Under the pieces are notes generated by a model, which saw nothing but the letters and a program-made list of their open reading frames with translations, was not told where the DNA came from and did no database searches. This document shows, piece by piece, positions 46,201-49,200 of a stretch of DNA of 64,000 nucleotides. Within the stretch, counting starts at the first letter, position 1; each line of letters starts with the position of its first letter. The position numbers and the translations under genes are program-made. Origin of the DNA: Planctomycetaceae bacterium (GTDB lineage Bacteria > Planctomycetota > Planctomycetia > Pirellulales > Pirellulaceae); assembly GCA_020638975.1 (NCBI GenBank), contig JACKHN010000012.1, forward strand, positions 246,872-310,871, read 5' to 3'.

Positions 46201-49200
46201 TTACCGTCGAAGGTGATCGTATCGGCCGCTTGGGCATTCAATACGCGAACTCGTGCCGCCAGTCCTGTCACATCGACTGCCGTTCCGTCGTCGGCGATGG
46301 ACGCCGAGTCGCCGCCGCTGCTGCCGTGAATGGTCACGCTGTCCGTGTCGCCCGTCGCCACATCGATGTTCACGAGCGAGACGTTGGTCGCAGTCATGTC
46401 GTTCACCGTGATCGTATCGCCGCCGCCCAGTGAGTTCACGTCGATTCGTTCGATGCCCGTCAAGCCGACTGCGGGCAGGCTCGTGATCGCGACGCTGGTC
46501 GAACTGATCGCAATCACATCGGGATTGGCGCTGGCATTTACCACGACCGTGTCGCCGTCCGACGGATCTCCGCCGTTGACGCTGACCGTAACACCAGCCG
46601 TCGGAGTGACGGTGATCGTGTCGGCACCGCTGCCGCTGTTGATGATCAGGACGTCAGCGTCCGCCACATTGTGAGTGAAGGTTGTCACTTCACCGTTAAA
46701 GGACAGAGTCGTTGTCATTCCACTGCCGGAGACCATGATGGCATCGTTGTTATCCGAGCCTTGAACCGTTAGCGTGTCGGTGCCGCCGCTGGTGTCGATC
46801 GTGCGTGTTTCCATCGAGGAGAAGCGAACCAGTGTGCTGGAATTGATCTGGATCGCGCCGTCGTCACCCGCGGCGGGAGTGAAGAGAACGTTGTCGTTGC
46901 TGGTTCCCGTTGGAGCATTGAATGTCGCCGTATCAGCGCCGCCCAACCCAGCCAACGAAACGTCTTCGACTCCGGTGAAGCTGATCGATTCATCATCGAC
47001 GGCAATCGTGCCGTCCGCAGCGACCGTGGCCGAAGGCGTGTACACGAACGCATTCGCGTTTGCATCGCCGTTGACGATCAACTGATCAAGGCCGCTCGGC
47101 CCGCCCGCATTGAGCGTGAAGGCAAAGTTCGTCGCGCCGCTCGGTGTGATCGACAGCGTGTCTGCGCCGTCGCCCGCGTTGACCGTCAACGTGCTGAACG
47201 TGGGTGTCGCCTCGAGCGTCGCTCGGTCGAGTGTCACGGGCACAAAGACACTGCTCGTCACGTTCACGGTATCAGCGTCGATGGCCGTCACGGTGATGGT
47301 ATCGTCACCTGAAGTTCCGGCGATCGTGAAGCTGTCTGCCGTGGCTCCGATTCCCGCATCCAGAGTCAACGCTTCGATGGTTTCGTACTTGACGGTCATC
47401 GCGTCCATGACAACCGAACCGCTGTCGAAGCTGGTTCCCGGTGTCAGCGAGAAAGTGGCACTCGCCGCCGTCGAGACCAACACCAGCTTGTCGCTCGCGG
47501 TCGGAGCGCCGCCGCGTACGGTCAACGCGGGGGCGGTCGCCGACGCGCCAGTTACGGTGATCGTATCATCACCCAGTTCGCCGGCCAGGATCAAGGCTTC
47601 GATAGCCGAGCCAAGCGTGACGCGCTGGTGTGTCGTTACGTCGACTGTCCGCGCCATCGGATCGTAATCAATGTCGTCGTTGACGGTCGTGCCATGAACG
47701 ACGACCGTGTCGTTACCCGCGTCGACGATACGGAGCGTAGCATCGATTGCGGTCGTTCCCAAATTGTTGAAGGTCACCACCGGCCCGACGCCGTTGTTCT
47801 GCACCGTACCACTGGTCGCGCTCAGCGGTGTCACATCAAACACATTCACGCCACTCGTGCCGGAGATGTCGAGCGTATCGCCCACAAAACCGTTGGCAAT
47901 CGTCACCGAGACCAGACCGCTAGCGGCACCGAGGTTAGTGACATCAAAGTCATCGTCAGCCGTCCCGCCACCGTTGATCGCGAGATGCTCGACGCCCGTG
48001 ACATCGATCGTGGCAGCGAGCCCCGTCACCAGAGACGTGGCCACGTCGAGGCCGATTACTTCTGCGGCGGTCGTCGCGTTGATCGTTGCTGCGTCGCTGC
48101 CGCTGGAAGGTTCGCCCGCCGCAAGTCGCAGCGTGTCGCCACTCGTGAGATCATGCGTCAGCGGAATTTGATTATTCAACTGAATCGTCGAGCTGCTGAC
48201 CGTCAGGGTGTAGTTGTCGTCGAGTCCCGTGCCCAAGGCAATCAGCGTGTCGGTGCCATCAACGCCGTCGATATCGACGCCGCCACCGGCGCCCGTACCC
48301 AAATTCAGGTAGCTGATACCCAATCGCGTGTCAGACCCATCATGCAAACTGATCGCACCCGCATCGCGAGCCGCACCGGGCGTGTGAGTGAACGTATCAT
48401 TACCGCTCGTGCCGACAACCGTCAGCGTTTCATTGTCTCCTTCACCGTCGTAGATCAAATTCTCGATCGATTGGACGGTGATCGATTCGGCTGCCGCCAG
48501 CAATGTGCCACCGTCGATCGAACCAGGTGTCCAGGAAGCATTCGCCTGCACTCCCGCGTCGCCGCGCACCGTCAACGTATCTGCACCGCCGCTACCCGGC
48601 TGATTGCCGCGGATCGTGATGTTGCCGCTGAGGTTGAGCGTGTTTAGTTCGACATCGATATCGTCATCGCCTGCGAGACCATCCACCAGTAAGCTGCCGA
48701 AGTCCGTGTACTGAACCGCCGGCCCGCCATCGATGCTGACCGTAAAGTCATTTGCGCCGGTGCCGATCACCGTGATGTCGTTATCGGCGTTTGTGCCGTT
48801 GATCGTGGCACCTAGACTAGCCACAGTAGCCGTGACGCTGACCGATTCGATGTGATCGAAACTAACTGGCTGGAAGCCCGTCACGACGAACGAACCTTCG
48901 TCATTCTGCGGACCGGCGTTGAACGTCACAGCCGCGCTAGCCGAGACGTTGACGGTATCGCCGGGCGTAGCGCCATTCGGATCATTGCCGTCGATGAAGA
49001 TTGGAATCGCGCCCGGTGTTACGTTGAAAATGTCAGCACCTTGCTGGCCGATGACCGCCAAGGCTTCGACCGTGGCCAGGAGGACCGTCTGCGATTGCAC
49101 TGCCACGCTCGTGGCCGATACCGTAAACGTCTCGCCCGCCGTCGTGCCAATCACGCGGATCGTATCCTGGCCGCCCGCCCCACCCACCGTGATCGTGTTG